Source: Pseudomonas wuhanensis
Lineage (GTDB): Bacteria; Pseudomonadota; Gammaproteobacteria; Pseudomonadales; Pseudomonadaceae
Assembly (NCBI RefSeq): GCF_030687395.1
Contig: NZ_CP117430.1
Span: forward strand, 3,348,001-3,412,000
Length of the DNA: 64,000 nucleotides
Direction of reading: 5' to 3'
In this document: piece by piece, positions 52,188 through 61,267 of the stretch
How the letters are laid out: each line of letters starts with the position of its first letter
How positions within the stretch are numbered: position 1 is the stretch's first letter
Position numbers and translations under genes: made by a program
Notes under the pieces: generated by a model
What the model saw: the letters and a program-made list of their open reading frames with translations, nothing else
What the model was told of the DNA's origin: nothing
Databases searched by the model: none

Positions 52188-53477
52188 ATGACTCAGCCGC
52201 CCGCCACTAAAGTCCTGGTCATTGGCTACGTCTGGCCCGAGCCCCGCTCTTCTGCGGCCAGTGGGCATGTGATGCAAATTCTCGATACGTTCCTGCAGCA
52301 AGGCTGGGACATCACCTTCAGCAGCCCGGCCGGCACCGGTGAGCACCGTGCGGACCTGACCTCGCTGGGCATTCGCGAAGTGCCGATCGAGTTGAATAAC
52401 AGCAGTTTCGACACCTTTGTCAGCGAACTGGCCCCGGATATTGTGTTATTCGACCAGTTCATGATGGAGGAACAGTTCGGCTGGCGAGTAGAAAAACACT
52501 GCCCCGACGCCTTGCGCGTGCTGGAGACCTCCGATCTGCAAAGCTTGCGACATGCCCGGTATCAGCGCCTCAAGGAGCGCTTGAAAGCCAGTGACGACGC
52601 CAACGATTTCAGTGAGTTATTCGCCCCGGCATTGCGTGAAGAGTTCGAGTTCATGGCCGATACCGACTTGGCGAAACGGGAGATCGCCGCGCTGTATCGC
52701 TGCGACTTGAACCTGATGATCTCCGAAGTGGAGATCGAATTGCTGGTCGAGCAGTTCAAACTGCCGCGCAACTTGCTGCACTGGTGTCCGCTGATGGTCG
52801 ATGCGCCGAGTGCGCCGTCACCAGCCTTTGAAGATCGTGCGCATTTCCTGAGCATCGGTAACTTCCGTCACGCGCCGAACTGGGATGCCGTGCTCTGGAT
52901 GAAAACCATGATCTGGCCGCTGATCCGTGCGCAATTGCCAGAGGCGCAACTGCATATCTATGGCGCCTATACGCCGCCCAAAGCCACCGCCCTGCACAAT
53001 GCGGCCCAAGGGTTTCATGTGATGAACTGGGCAGAAGATGCCTTGCAAGTCATGTCCGCGGCCCGGGTCTGTCTGGCGCCGTTACGCTTCGGTGCGGGTA
53101 TCAAAGGCAAAATCGTCGACGCCATGCTGTGCGGCACACCCAATGTCACCACCCCGATCGGTGCAGAAGCGATGCACCGCGAACAGCCGTGGCCGGGCGC
53201 CGTGACCCAAACCGCGCGTGAGTTCGCCGATTGTGCGGTTCGTCTTTATAAAGACAAAGACCTGTGGATGAGTGCCCAATCCCATGGACAGATATTATTA
53301 GCCGAGCGCTATCAGCCGTCGATACATGGCCCGGCTCTGATCGAGAAATTATTATATTGCCAGCAACACCTGGCTCAACTTAGAAGGGATAACTTTACCG
53401 GCAGCATGTTGCGCCATCATCATCACAAAAGCACTCAGTACATGGCGCAGTGGATCGAGGCAAAGAACCGTCATTAA
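52188..53477 (+). CDS. Glycosyltransferase, family 4-like (GT-B)
   Basis: About 429 residues. The N-terminal half has a Rossmann start (VLVIGYVWPEPRSSAASGHVMQIL), typical of GT4 acceptor domains. The C-terminal half has LSIGNFRHAPNWDAVLWM, a middle Rossmann section and LAPLRFGAGIKGKIVDAMLCGTPNVTT, which contains the G-x-K-hydrophobic and E/D-A motifs that bind the sugar nucleotide. No membrane segment. The start at 52188 has AAAGGA upstream. It is probably a cytoplasmic sugar transferase for a glycolipid or polysaccharide; neither donor nor acceptor can be read. It stands alone, between the toxin-like gene and the PI-PLC pair. Confidence 0.82.
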   Translation: MTQPPATKVLVIGYVWPEPRSSAASGHVMQILDTFLQQGWDITFSSPAGTGEHRADLTSLGIREVPIELNNSSFDTFVSELAPDIVLFDQFMMEEQFGWRVEKHCPDALRVLETSDLQSLRHARYQRLKERLKASDDANDFSELFAPALREEFEFMADTDLAKREIAALYRCDLNLMISEVEIELLVEQFKLPRNLLHWCPLMVDAPSAPSPAFEDRAHFLSIGNFRHAPNWDAVLWMKTMIWPLIRAQLPEAQLHIYGAYTPPKATALHNAAQGFHVMNWAEDALQVMSAARVCLAPLRFGAGIKGKIVDAMLCGTPNVTTPIGAEAMHREQPWPGAVTQTAREFADCAVRLYKDKDLWMSAQSHGQILLAERYQPSIHGPALIEKLLYCQQHLAQLRRDNFTGSMLRHHHHKSTQYMAQWIEAKNRH

Positions 53478-53650
53478 TGACCAAGCTTTCAATTATTTCT
53501 AACTAGCGGATATAAAAACCACATACTTTGCATCAATCCAATGATTGGCCATTTATACGTTCATCGTTATAAGTACGGAAAAGCCGCCCTCAATTACTTC
53601 GATACTCGAAGGTGTGACTTTTTCTATTTAATCAATGCAAGGATGCATTA

Positions 53651-54523
53651 ATGAACAACGACACTTTAAACAATTACGCACTCAACAACTGGATGGCCGC
53701 GACACCGGCCATCGACACTTTATCGCTCTGCGAGTTGACGCTGCCAGGCACTCACAACGCGGGGTGCGACTGGAAAGCGTCCTACCCACTAATTCCAGGC
53801 GCTCACTGGCTGGCGTGCCAGCACGACTCGTTTTATGCCCAACTGAACAACGGTGCGCGGGCACTGGATGTTCGACTGGATTTTGTCTTCGACGAACCGG
53901 GGCTTGGCAAATTTCGTTTTCAGCACAACGGTTACCGCTCTTCCCGCACCTTGGGGGACCTTGTTACAGACGTGGAGCGTTTTCTTCAGGAAAACCCGGA
54001 CGAGTTTATCGTCTTGGACTTCCACGAACTGAAGGGCGGCCAACAACCCTTTGACTATCATTTTTTCAACGCGATGATGCTCAGGTTTCTCGGCCAAAGA
54101 ATGATTCCCTCCAACAACTTGTACCTTAGCCTCGGGCAACTCAAGAAGCTCAGCAAAGTTCAAAGAGTCCTAGTCGCTGCCGAAGGGTATTGGGAGCTTG
54201 ATCGAACCTGGTTTTGCGAAAAAATCGAGCACAAATGGAGTGGCATCGCCGACACGAATGCCGCTGAACTGGAAAAACACATCATCGAAGTACTGAAAAA
54301 CCCTCCTGGCACATGGGCGCCTTGGTCTCTTTCCGCAACGAGCTACAGTCTTCTCGGCGGCCCTGTCGACATCAAAGGACATCTTACTGGGTGGTTCGAC
54401 CTCGCCAAGCGCGACTGGGCAACCAAGTGCAACATTATCAATGTCGACTTCATTGAAGAGTCAAAAATAGTTTCTTATTGCCGAACCGCGAGTTTGATAA
54501 AAGCGAACAATCAAATCAAATAG
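53651..54523 (+). CDS. PI-PLC X-domain protein (phosphatidylinositol phosphodiesterase-like), copy 1
   Basis: A 290-residue protein with the bacterial PI-PLC X-domain layout: His35 in LTLPGTHNAG, His92 in FRFQHNGYR, DVRLDF (conserved Asp/Arg pair), and NPDEFIVLDFHE. The two His residues are the acid/base pair of the family. There is no signal peptide, so secretion, if any, would use another route. AAGGA precedes the ATG. It is paralogous to the next gene, with matching length and motif spacing. The substrate may be phosphatidylinositol or another phospholipid; bacteria like this one do not normally make PI, so a host or environmental lipid is possible. Confidence 0.85.
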   Translation: MNNDTLNNYALNNWMAATPAIDTLSLCELTLPGTHNAGCDWKASYPLIPGAHWLACQHDSFYAQLNNGARALDVRLDFVFDEPGLGKFRFQHNGYRSSRTLGDLVTDVERFLQENPDEFIVLDFHELKGGQQPFDYHFFNAMMLRFLGQRMIPSNNLYLSLGQLKKLSKVQRVLVAAEGYWELDRTWFCEKIEHKWSGIADTNAAELEKHIIEVLKNPPGTWAPWSLSATSYSLLGGPVDIKGHLTGWFDLAKRDWATKCNIINVDFIEESKIVSYCRTASLIKANNQIK

Positions 54524-54678
54524 CCCCACACCAACGCGCCATCAGTTAGCTATATTTGTGGAGATATTTCTATCGCTGGCAATACTGCCGAGCACTCCTA
54601 TGCTGGTTTCTGAACTTGTCTTTATGACAGCCTGACAATCCGGACGCGGCCCTTCGCCGCCTCTGGTTCACGAACCGA

Positions 54679-54700
54679 TTCGCCCCACGGATGGGGCGAA
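54679..54700 (+). promoter_or_regulatory. Hairpin in the leader of the second PI-PLC gene
   Basis: TTCGCCCC and GGGGCGAA form a perfect 8-bp stem with a 6-nt ACGGAT loop, ending 21 nt before the start codon. There is no T-run, so a terminator is unlikely. It is more likely a 5'-leader stability element or operator. Confidence 0.5.
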
Positions 54701-54721
54701 GTTAACGCACAAGGAATAATC

Positions 54722-55603
54722 ATGACTCACAGTGCAACAGGGACGCTCGACAAACAGAAATGGATGAGCAACGTACTGGATATCGATCAGTTGAAGCTGA
54801 CCGACATTGTCTGGCCCGGCACGCACAATGCTGGCATGGACAAAAAAGCGCCAAACTATGAAGTGGTGTTCGGCAACTGGACAACCTGCCAGAACGATTC
54901 ATTTGCCTGGCAACTGGCCAATGGCGCGCGAGCTTTCGATCTGCGGCTCGGCTACACATTCGGCCCCGTAGAGCCGGTGTTTTACTTTCATCACAATGGG
55001 TTTCAGTCCCACCGAATCCTCGATGAACTGATCGATGCGGTATCGGCCTTTCTGGATCGAAATCCGGATGAATTCATCGTGCTGGACTTTCATCAGCTGG
55101 GAATCGCGGGCAAACCCTTCGATTATCGGAAACTCAACGATGTGCTGGTGCGTCGCCTTGGGCTGCGAATCATCCCGCACAGCGACGCATTGAAAACCGT
55201 GGGCGAACTCAAGCGCACCAGTTCACTGCGCCGCATCGTCATGGCGGCCCAAGGCGCGTCGGGGCTGGACAGCAATTACTTCTGGCCGCGCATACCGCAC
55301 AAGTGGCGCGACCAGGCATTCACTGATGCCAGCGAGCTGCGTAGCCATATCGCTACGACCCTTGAAGACGCGCCCTACGAAACATTTCTCTGGTCGCTGT
55401 CGGCGACCACCTATTCGCTATTGGGTGGCCCACAGCACATAAAAAGCCAAATCAATGACTGGTTCAGTACAACGCGCGACTGGGTAACCCGTTGCAGCAT
55501 CATTAACATCGACTTTTTCGACGAGTGCGAGATTGTCCGCTACTGCTGGATCGCCTCCAGCATGAAAGCCGTGTATGGCCGCTCGTTGCATGAACGGACC
55601 TGA
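54722..55603 (+). CDS. PI-PLC X-domain protein, copy 2
   Basis: A 293-residue paralogue of the preceding gene with the same landmarks: His35 in IVWPGTHNAG, His91 in FYFHHNGFQ, AFDLRLGY, NPDEFIVLDFHQ and a shared C-terminal block (SATTYSLLGGP, then IINIDFFDECEIV). It lies 198 nt after copy 1 with its own leader and an AAGGAATA before the ATG. It also lacks a signal peptide. The two copies have diverged clearly outside the motifs, so this is an old duplication or two acquisitions, with possibly different substrates. Confidence 0.85.
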   Translation: MTHSATGTLDKQKWMSNVLDIDQLKLTDIVWPGTHNAGMDKKAPNYEVVFGNWTTCQNDSFAWQLANGARAFDLRLGYTFGPVEPVFYFHHNGFQSHRILDELIDAVSAFLDRNPDEFIVLDFHQLGIAGKPFDYRKLNDVLVRRLGLRIIPHSDALKTVGELKRTSSLRRIVMAAQGASGLDSNYFWPRIPHKWRDQAFTDASELRSHIATTLEDAPYETFLWSLSATTYSLLGGPQHIKSQINDWFSTTRDWVTRCSIINIDFFDECEIVRYCWIASSMKAVYGRSLHERT

Positions 55604-55682
55604 ACGGTCAACGTCGCGGGCTGGCACAGAGAGCCTGGAAAGAGGCATGATCAACGGGCGATAACAATAAAAGTGTCCTGAC

Positions 55683-56588
55683 ATGAGCCGACCAGCCAGA
55701 GTTACCGATCCTTCCTACGAATTGATGGACGACCATAACGGGTTGTCCATCATCTATCGTCAGCACGGCTTCCCCTGCCCTTTGGTGCGCTGGCATTTCC
55801 ACAAGGAATACGAACTGCACCTGATCGTCGCCAGCTCCGGCAAGGTGTTCATCGGTGACTACATCGGCAACTTCTACCCGGAAACGCTGTTCCTGACCGG
55901 CCCCAACCTGCCCCACAACTGGATCAGCCAGGTCGCCGAAGACGAAGTAGTGTCCAAGCGCGACATGCTGGTCAATTTCACTGACGAACTGTTTGAAAGC
56001 GGCCATCAGGTGTTCGCCGAACTCAAGACGCTCGCCCCGTTGCTGGAGCGCGCGCAATACGGCATCGAGTTCCGCTGCAAGCGCACGATCCACCAGGCCA
56101 TGACCTTGATGCAGCGCATCGCCGACACCAAGGGCATGACCCGGCTCGGGTACTTTTTCATTCTGCTGGAGTTGCTGGCGGCGTCCGATGACTATCAGTT
56201 GCTGTCCGGTGCCACGACGCCACAATTGGCTGATGAACACAATATCGACCGCACCAACCGGGCGGTGGATTACATCTTTGCCCATTACGCCCGGGAACTG
56301 CCGCTGGAAGAAGTCGCCGAGCATCTGGGTCTGAAGCCGACCTACTTCAGCCGAGTGTTCAAACAGGCCACCGGGCGCTGCTTCATCGAATTCGTCAATC
56401 GCCTGCGCATCAGTAAATCCTGTGAGCTGCTGGCAGATGGCGACAAAACGGTGACCGATGTGTGTTTCGAGTCGGGCTTCAATAATATTTCCAACTTCAA
56501 CCGGCGTTTCCAACAACTCAAAGGCATGACGCCGTCGCACTACCGGCGGTTGGCGGTGCAGCGTTTGACTGAGCAAAACCTGGGCTGA
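55683..56588 (+). CDS. mtlR: AraC-family activator of the mannitol operon, MtlR
   Basis: A 301-residue AraC/XylS-type regulator. The N-terminal cupin-like sensor domain is recognisable from WHFHKEYELHLIV and the beta-rich lines after it. The C-terminal double helix-turn-helix spans residues ~195-295: first helix pair LPLEEVAEHLGLKPTYFSRVFKQATG, then TVTDVCFESGFNNISNFNRRFQQLKGMTP. It sits directly upstream of mtlE, as MtlR does in P. fluorescens, where it activates the polyol operon in response to mannitol, arabitol or glucitol. The identification rests on family plus position. Confidence 0.92.
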   Translation: MSRPARVTDPSYELMDDHNGLSIIYRQHGFPCPLVRWHFHKEYELHLIVASSGKVFIGDYIGNFYPETLFLTGPNLPHNWISQVAEDEVVSKRDMLVNFTDELFESGHQVFAELKTLAPLLERAQYGIEFRCKRTIHQAMTLMQRIADTKGMTRLGYFFILLELLAASDDYQLLSGATTPQLADEHNIDRTNRAVDYIFAHYARELPLEEVAEHLGLKPTYFSRVFKQATGRCFIEFVNRLRISKSCELLADGDKTVTDVCFESGFNNISNFNRRFQQLKGMTPSHYRRLAVQRLTEQNLG

Positions 56589-56896
56589 ATGCCTTGGTCA
56601 TAGGGTGATTTTCAGATCGCCTTCGCGAGCAAACCTCACGCCTACAAGAGCGAGGCTTACCCGCGAAGGGGCGGGTAAAACCTGTACAAATTCGATGCCC
56701 CCTCGTCCCTGCAAAGCCTGCCCTTGCATCTCCCGCTCCAAACCCCAGTGCAAAAAAGTATCGATGACAGTGCGATGGATGATTTGTCAGCCCATCGATT
56801 GAACGCTGTAATCAGTGCACATTCTTCCTGCCTCGGAAGACACAAAAACAATAACTGTCCTTCTGTAACCCGCCGGGTGCAGAAAAGGAGTGCACG
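56589..56896. other. mtlR-mtlE interval with operon promoter
   Basis: 308 nt. After mtlR there is a hairpin with arms CCTTCGCG (56620-56627) and CGCGAAGG (56662-56669) enclosing a second small stem; this may be a degenerate REP or the mtlR terminator. The rest must hold the MtlR-dependent promoter; a candidate site is listed at 56765-56789. No gene is seen. Confidence 0.6.
56765..56789 (+). promoter_or_regulatory. Candidate MtlR-binding inverted repeat
   Basis: TGACA (56765-56769) and TGTCA (56785-56789) are inverted with 15 nt between them, about 110 nt upstream of mtlE. Two direct GATG repeats lie inside. The position fits an activator site, but AraC-family proteins usually bind direct repeats, so support is weak. 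Confidence 0.25.
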
Positions 56897-58207
56897 ATGC
56901 AACCCTCTGTAAAAGCTCTGCTTGCTCTCACCTGCATGACCCTCAGTAGCGTCAGCCTCGGTGCACAGACCCTGACCATTGCCACCGTCAACAACAGCGA
57001 CATGATTCGCATGCAAAAACACTCGAAAACCTTCGAGGCCGAGCATCCGGACATCAAGCTCAATTGGGTGGTGCTTGAAGAAAACGTTCTGCGTCAACGC
57101 CTGACCACCGACATCGCCACCCAGGGCGGACAGTTCGATGTGTTGACCATTGGCATGTACGAAGCCGCACTCTGGGGCGCCAAGGGTTGGCTGGAACCGA
57201 TGAAGGACTTGCCGGCCAGCTACGCCCTCGACGACGTCTTCCCTTCGGTCCGTGAAGGCCTTTCAGTCAAGGGTACGCTCTATGCCCTGCCGTTCTACGC
57301 TGAAAGCTCCATCACCTATTACCGCACCGACCTGTTCAAGGACGCCGGTCTGACCATGCCCGAACGCCCGACCTGGACTCAGATCAGCGAATTTGCCGGC
57401 AAACTCACCAATAAAGATAAAGAACAGTACGGTATCTGCCTACGCGGCAAGGCTGGCTGGGGCGAGAACATGGCGCTGATCACCACCCTCGCCAATGCTT
57501 ACGGCGCACGCTGGTTTGATGAGAAATGGCAGCCGGAATTCACCGGCCCCGAGTGGAAGAATGCGCTGAACTTCTATGTCGACACCATGAAGAAGTCCGG
57601 CCCTCCTGGCGCGTCGAGCAACGGCTTCAACGAAAACCTGGCGCTGTTCAACAGCGGCAAGTGTGCGATCTGGGTCGATGCCAGCGTGGCCGGCTCGTTC
57701 GTCACCGACAAGACCCAAAGCAAGGTCAGCGATCACGTCGGCTTCACCTACGCACCGCATGAAACCACCGACAAAGGTTCGGCCTGGTTGTATTCCTGGG
57801 CGCTGGCCATTCCGACCAGTTCCAAGGCCAAGGATGCGGCGAAAACGTTCAGCGCCTGGGCCACTTCCAAGGAATATGGTGCGCTGGTCGCGGAAAAAGA
57901 CGGCATCGCCAACGTGCCGCCAGGCACTCGCGCCTCGACCTACACCGAGGCCTACCTGAATGCCGCACCGTTCGCCAAGGTGACGCTGGAATCGCTGAAG
58001 GCTGCGGACCCGAGCAAACCGTCCCTCAAACCCGTGCCCTATATCGGCATCCAGTTGGTGACCATCCCTGAGTTCCAGGCCGTGGGCACCCAGGTCGGCA
58101 AGCTGTTTTCGGCAGCGCTGATCGGCCAGACCACGGTCGACCAGGCCCTGACCGCCGCCCAGTCAACCACCGAACGTGAAATGAAGCGCGCCGGTTATCC
58201 CAAGTAA
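56897..58207 (+). CDS. mtlE: Polyol ABC transporter substrate-binding protein MtlE
   Basis: A 436-residue family 1 solute-binding protein with a signal peptide cleaved near residue 23 (LSSVSLGAQ). The mature part shows typical sugar-binding landmarks (MYEAALWGAKGWLEPM; LPFYAESSITYYRTDLFKDAGL; LFNSGKCAIWVDASVAGSF). It binds mannitol, glucitol or arabitol in the periplasm and delivers them to MtlFGK. AAGGAG lies 6 nt before the ATG, the best ribosome-binding site of the operon. It is followed by a REP pair before mtlF. Confidence 0.94.
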   Translation: MQPSVKALLALTCMTLSSVSLGAQTLTIATVNNSDMIRMQKHSKTFEAEHPDIKLNWVVLEENVLRQRLTTDIATQGGQFDVLTIGMYEAALWGAKGWLEPMKDLPASYALDDVFPSVREGLSVKGTLYALPFYAESSITYYRTDLFKDAGLTMPERPTWTQISEFAGKLTNKDKEQYGICLRGKAGWGENMALITTLANAYGARWFDEKWQPEFTGPEWKNALNFYVDTMKKSGPPGASSNGFNENLALFNSGKCAIWVDASVAGSFVTDKTQSKVSDHVGFTYAPHETTDKGSAWLYSWALAIPTSSKAKDAAKTFSAWATSKEYGALVAEKDGIANVPPGTRASTYTEAYLNAAPFAKVTLESLKAADPSKPSLKPVPYIGIQLVTIPEFQAVGTQVGKLFSAALIGQTTVDQALTAAQSTTEREMKRAGYPK

Positions 58208-58220
58208 CCAGCACCTTTCC

Positions 58221-58314
58221 CTGTGGGAGCGGGCTTGCCCGCGATAGCAATGGATCAGTCACGAAGATGTGCCGGATGTACCGGCCTCTTCGCGGGCAAG
58301 CCCGCTCCCACAGG
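58221..58314. repeat. REP doublet between mtlE and mtlF
   Basis: A plus-orientation REP unit (58221-58248, core GAGCGGGCTTGCCCGC) faces an inverse unit (58289-58314). The pair begins 14 nt after the mtlE stop and ends 36 nt before mtlF. Transcribed, the two units can form separate hairpins or one long one. Same family and orientation as the pair at 34863-34954. Confidence 0.92.
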
Positions 58315-58349
58315 TTCCGCGTCGTCTGTTCTCAATCGGTTCTATCGCC

Positions 58350-59276
58350 ATGAATATTTCAACTGTCAAAACTCACATGGACATCTCCCAACCGGTGCGC
58401 AAAAGCCGGTTGACCAACCCCGGCTGGTTTCTGGTCAGCCCCTCGGTTGCGTTGTTGCTGCTGTGGATGATCGTGCCGCTGGGCATGACCGTTTACTTTT
58501 CAATGATTCGCTACAACCTGCTCTACCCCGGCGAAAACCAGTTCGTGGGGCTAGAGAACTTCAGCTACTTTCTGAGCGACTCGGGCTTCCTGCCCGGTGC
58601 CACCAACACCCTGTTGCTAGTGGGCAGCGTGTTGCTGATCAGCGTGGTATTCGGGGTGTTGATCAGCGCGTTGCTGGAGGCCAGTGAGTTTCTCGGTCGC
58701 GGCATCGTGCGGGTGATGTTGATCTCGCCGTTCTTCATCATGCCCACCGTCGGTGCGCTGATCTGGAAAAACCTGATCTTTCACCCGGTCTCGGGGATTC
58801 TCGCCTACATCTGGAAACTGTTCGGCGCGCAGCCGGTGGACTGGCTGGCGCATTACCCGCTGCTGTCGATCATCATCATTGTCTCGTGGCAATGGCTGCC
58901 CTTCGCGATCCTGATCCTGATGACCGCCATGCAGTCCCTCGATCAGGAACAGAAAGAAGCCGCACGCCTGGACGGTGCCGGTCCTATCGCGATTTTCTGG
59001 CACCTGACCCTGCCGCACCTGGCCCGGCCGATTGCGGTGGTAGTGATGATTGAAACCATCTTCCTGCTGTCGGTGTTCGCCGAAATCTTCACCACCACCA
59101 ACGGTGGCCCCGGCTACGCCTCGACCAACCTCGCCTACCTGATCTACAACCAGGCGCTGGTGCAGTTCGACGTCGGCATGGCCTCCGCCGGTGGGTTGAT
59201 CGCGGTGTTGATTGCCAACGTCGCGGCCATCGTGCTGGTGCGAATGATCGGCAAAAACCTGACAGACAAAGCCTGA
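58350..59276 (+). CDS. mtlF: Polyol ABC transporter permease MtlF
   Basis: A 308-residue MalF-type permease with six transmembrane helices. The first follows NPGWFLVSPSVALLLLWMIVP, and the EAA motif lies in EQKEAARLDGAGPIAIFWHLTLP at residues ~212-235. The ATG at 58350 is chosen; the next ATG at 58377 is possible. The reading frame is open back through the REP pair, but that part is repeat sequence, not protein. It pairs with MtlG in the inner membrane. Confidence 0.92.
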   Translation: MNISTVKTHMDISQPVRKSRLTNPGWFLVSPSVALLLLWMIVPLGMTVYFSMIRYNLLYPGENQFVGLENFSYFLSDSGFLPGATNTLLLVGSVLLISVVFGVLISALLEASEFLGRGIVRVMLISPFFIMPTVGALIWKNLIFHPVSGILAYIWKLFGAQPVDWLAHYPLLSIIIIVSWQWLPFAILILMTAMQSLDQEQKEAARLDGAGPIAIFWHLTLPHLARPIAVVVMIETIFLLSVFAEIFTTTNGGPGYASTNLAYLIYNQALVQFDVGMASAGGLIAVLIANVAAIVLVRMIGKNLTDKA

Positions 59277-59286
59277 GGCCTGCGCC

Positions 59287-60117
59287 ATGACTCTTCAACA
59301 ATCTCGCCACCTGCAAAGCCTGCTGCTCGGCACCCTGGCCTGGGCCATCGCGATCCTGATCTTCTTCCCGATCTTCTGGATGGTGATGACCAGTTTCAAA
59401 ACCGAAATCGACGCGTTCGCCACGCCGCCGCAGTTCATCTTCACGCCGACGCTGGAGAACTACCTGCACATCAACGAGCGTAGCGATTACTTCAGCTTCG
59501 CCTGGAACTCGGTGGTGATTTCCTTCAGCGCCACGGCATTGTGCCTGCTGATTGCGGTGCCGGCAGCCTACTCCATGGCGTTCTACGAAACCCAGCGCAC
59601 CAAAGGCACGCTGCTGTGGATGCTCTCGACCAAGATGCTGCCGCCGGTGGGCGTGTTGATGCCGATCTACCTGCTGGCCAAGAGTTTCGGCCTGCTGGAC
59701 ACACGGATTGCGCTGATCGTGATCTACACGCTGATCAACCTGCCGATCGTGGTCTGGATGATTTACACCTACTTCAAAGACATCCCCAAAGACATCCTCG
59801 AAGCCGCACGCCTGGACGGCGCGACGCTGTGGCAGGAAATGGTCCGGGTGTTGCTGCCGATTGCCAAGGGCGGCCTCGCTTCCACGGTTTTGCTGTCGCT
59901 GATCCTGTGCTGGAACGAGGCGTTCTGGTCGCTGAACCTGACCTCATCGCAGGCCGCGCCACTGACCGCGTTGATCGCCTCGTACTCAAGCCCTGAAGGT
60001 CTGTTCTGGGCCAAGTTGTCGGCAGTGTCGACCCTGGCCTGTGCACCGATCCTGATCTTCGGCTGGATCAGCCAGAAACAATTGGTCCGCGGCCTATCGT
60101 TCGGTGCCGTGAAATAG
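59287..60117 (+). CDS. mtlG: Polyol ABC transporter permease MtlG
   Basis: A 276-residue MalG-type permease with six hydrophobic helices (the first being LLGTLAWAIAILIFFPIFWMV) and the EAA loop DILEAARLDGATLWQEMVRVLLP at residues ~171-193. It starts 10 nt after mtlF, with TGAGG upstream. It forms the channel with MtlF. Confidence 0.93.
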   Translation: MTLQQSRHLQSLLLGTLAWAIAILIFFPIFWMVMTSFKTEIDAFATPPQFIFTPTLENYLHINERSDYFSFAWNSVVISFSATALCLLIAVPAAYSMAFYETQRTKGTLLWMLSTKMLPPVGVLMPIYLLAKSFGLLDTRIALIVIYTLINLPIVVWMIYTYFKDIPKDILEAARLDGATLWQEMVRVLLPIAKGGLASTVLLSLILCWNEAFWSLNLTSSQAAPLTALIASYSSPEGLFWAKLSAVSTLACAPILIFGWISQKQLVRGLSFGAVK

Positions 60118-60149
60118 CCCTCAAAGAATAAGCACAAAGGAGCGCCATC

Positions 60150-61253
60150 ATGGCCAACCTGAAAATCAAGAATCTGCAAAAAGGCTTCGAAGGTTTTTCC
60201 ATCATCAAAGGCATCGACCTTGAAGTGAATGACAAGGAATTCGTGGTGTTCGTCGGCCCGTCGGGCTGCGGTAAATCTACCCTGCTGCGACTGATCGCCG
60301 GACTGGAAGAAGTCAGCGGCGGCACCATCGAACTGGATGGCCGCGACATCACCGAAGTCAGCCCGGCCAAGCGCGACCTGGCGATGGTGTTCCAGACCTA
60401 CGCCCTCTACCCGCACATGAGCGTACGCAAAAACATGTCGTTCGCTCTGGACCTGGCCGGTGTAGCGAAAGCCGAAGTCGAGAAAAAAGTCGGCGAAGCG
60501 GCGCGTATCCTTGAACTCGGGCCGATGCTGGAGCGCAAGCCGAAGCAACTGTCCGGTGGTCAGCGTCAACGCGTGGCCATCGGCCGGGCGATCGTGCGCA
60601 ACCCGAAAATCTTCCTGTTCGACGAACCGCTGTCCAACCTCGACGCCGCCCTGCGGGTGCAGATGCGCCTGGAATTGTTGCGCCTGCACAAAGAACTTCA
60701 AGCCACGATGATCTACGTGACCCACGACCAGGTCGAAGCCATGACCATGGCCGACAAAGTCGTCGTCCTCAATGGCGGCAAGATCGAGCAAGTCGGTTCA
60801 CCATTGGACCTGTATCACCAGCCGGCCAACCTGTTTGTCGCAGGCTTCCTCGGCACGCCGAAAATGGGCTTCCTCAAGGGCAAAGTCACCCGCGTTAACG
60901 GCCAAAGCTGCGAAGTGCTGCTGGACGCCGGCACTCGCATCAGCCTGCCGTTGAGCAGTGCCAGCCTGAGTGTCGGCGGCGCCGTGACCTTAGGGATTCG
61001 TCCAGAACATCTGCAGCTGGCGCAACCCGGTGACTGCACCCTGCAAGTCACTGCCGACGTCAGCGAACGCTTGGGCAGCGACACCTTCTGCCACGTCCTG
61101 ACGTCTTCCGGCGAAGCGCTGACCATGCGGGTTCGCGGCGATCTGGCCAGCCGTTATGGTGAAACCCTGAGCCTGCACCTGGATGCTGAACACTGCCATT
61201 TATTCGATGCTGACGGCGTGGCGCTGACCCGCCCACTGCGCGCCGCAGCCTGA
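60150..61253 (+). CDS. mtlK: Polyol ABC transporter ATPase MtlK (MalK/UgpC type)
   Basis: A 367-residue ATPase with Walker [10 protein letters not shown] near residue 36, signature [15 protein letters not shown] near 133, Walker [16 protein letters not shown] and switch His in VTHDQ. A C-terminal TOBE/regulatory domain starts at about residue 240 ([14 protein letters not shown]). AAAGGAG precedes the ATG. It energises the MtlEFG importer; MalK-type ATPases can also serve several sugar importers. Confidence 0.95.
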   Translation: MANLKIKNLQKGFEGFSIIKGIDLEVNDKEFVVFVGPSGCGKSTLLRLIAGLEEVSGGTIELDGRDITEVSPAKRDLAMVFQTYALYPHMSVRKNMSFALDLAGVAKAEVEKKVGEAARILELGPMLERKPKQLSGGQRQRVAIGRAIVRNPKIFLFDEPLSNLDAALRVQMRLELLRLHKELQATMIYVTHDQVEAMTMADKVVVLNGGKIEQVGSPLDLYHQPANLFVAGFLGTPKMGFLKGKVTRVNGQSCEVLLDAGTRISLPLSSASLSVGGAVTLGIRPEHLQLAQPGDCTLQVTADVSERLGSDTFCHVLTSSGEALTMRVRGDLASRYGETLSLHLDAEHCHLFDADGVALTRPLRAAA

Positions 61254-61267
61254 TTCGAGAGCATGCG

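Noticed and set aside
54679..54700. Terminator for the first PI-PLC gene
   Set aside because: The hairpin has no T-run and lies 156 nt after that gene but only 21 nt before the next start codon, so a leader element is more likely.
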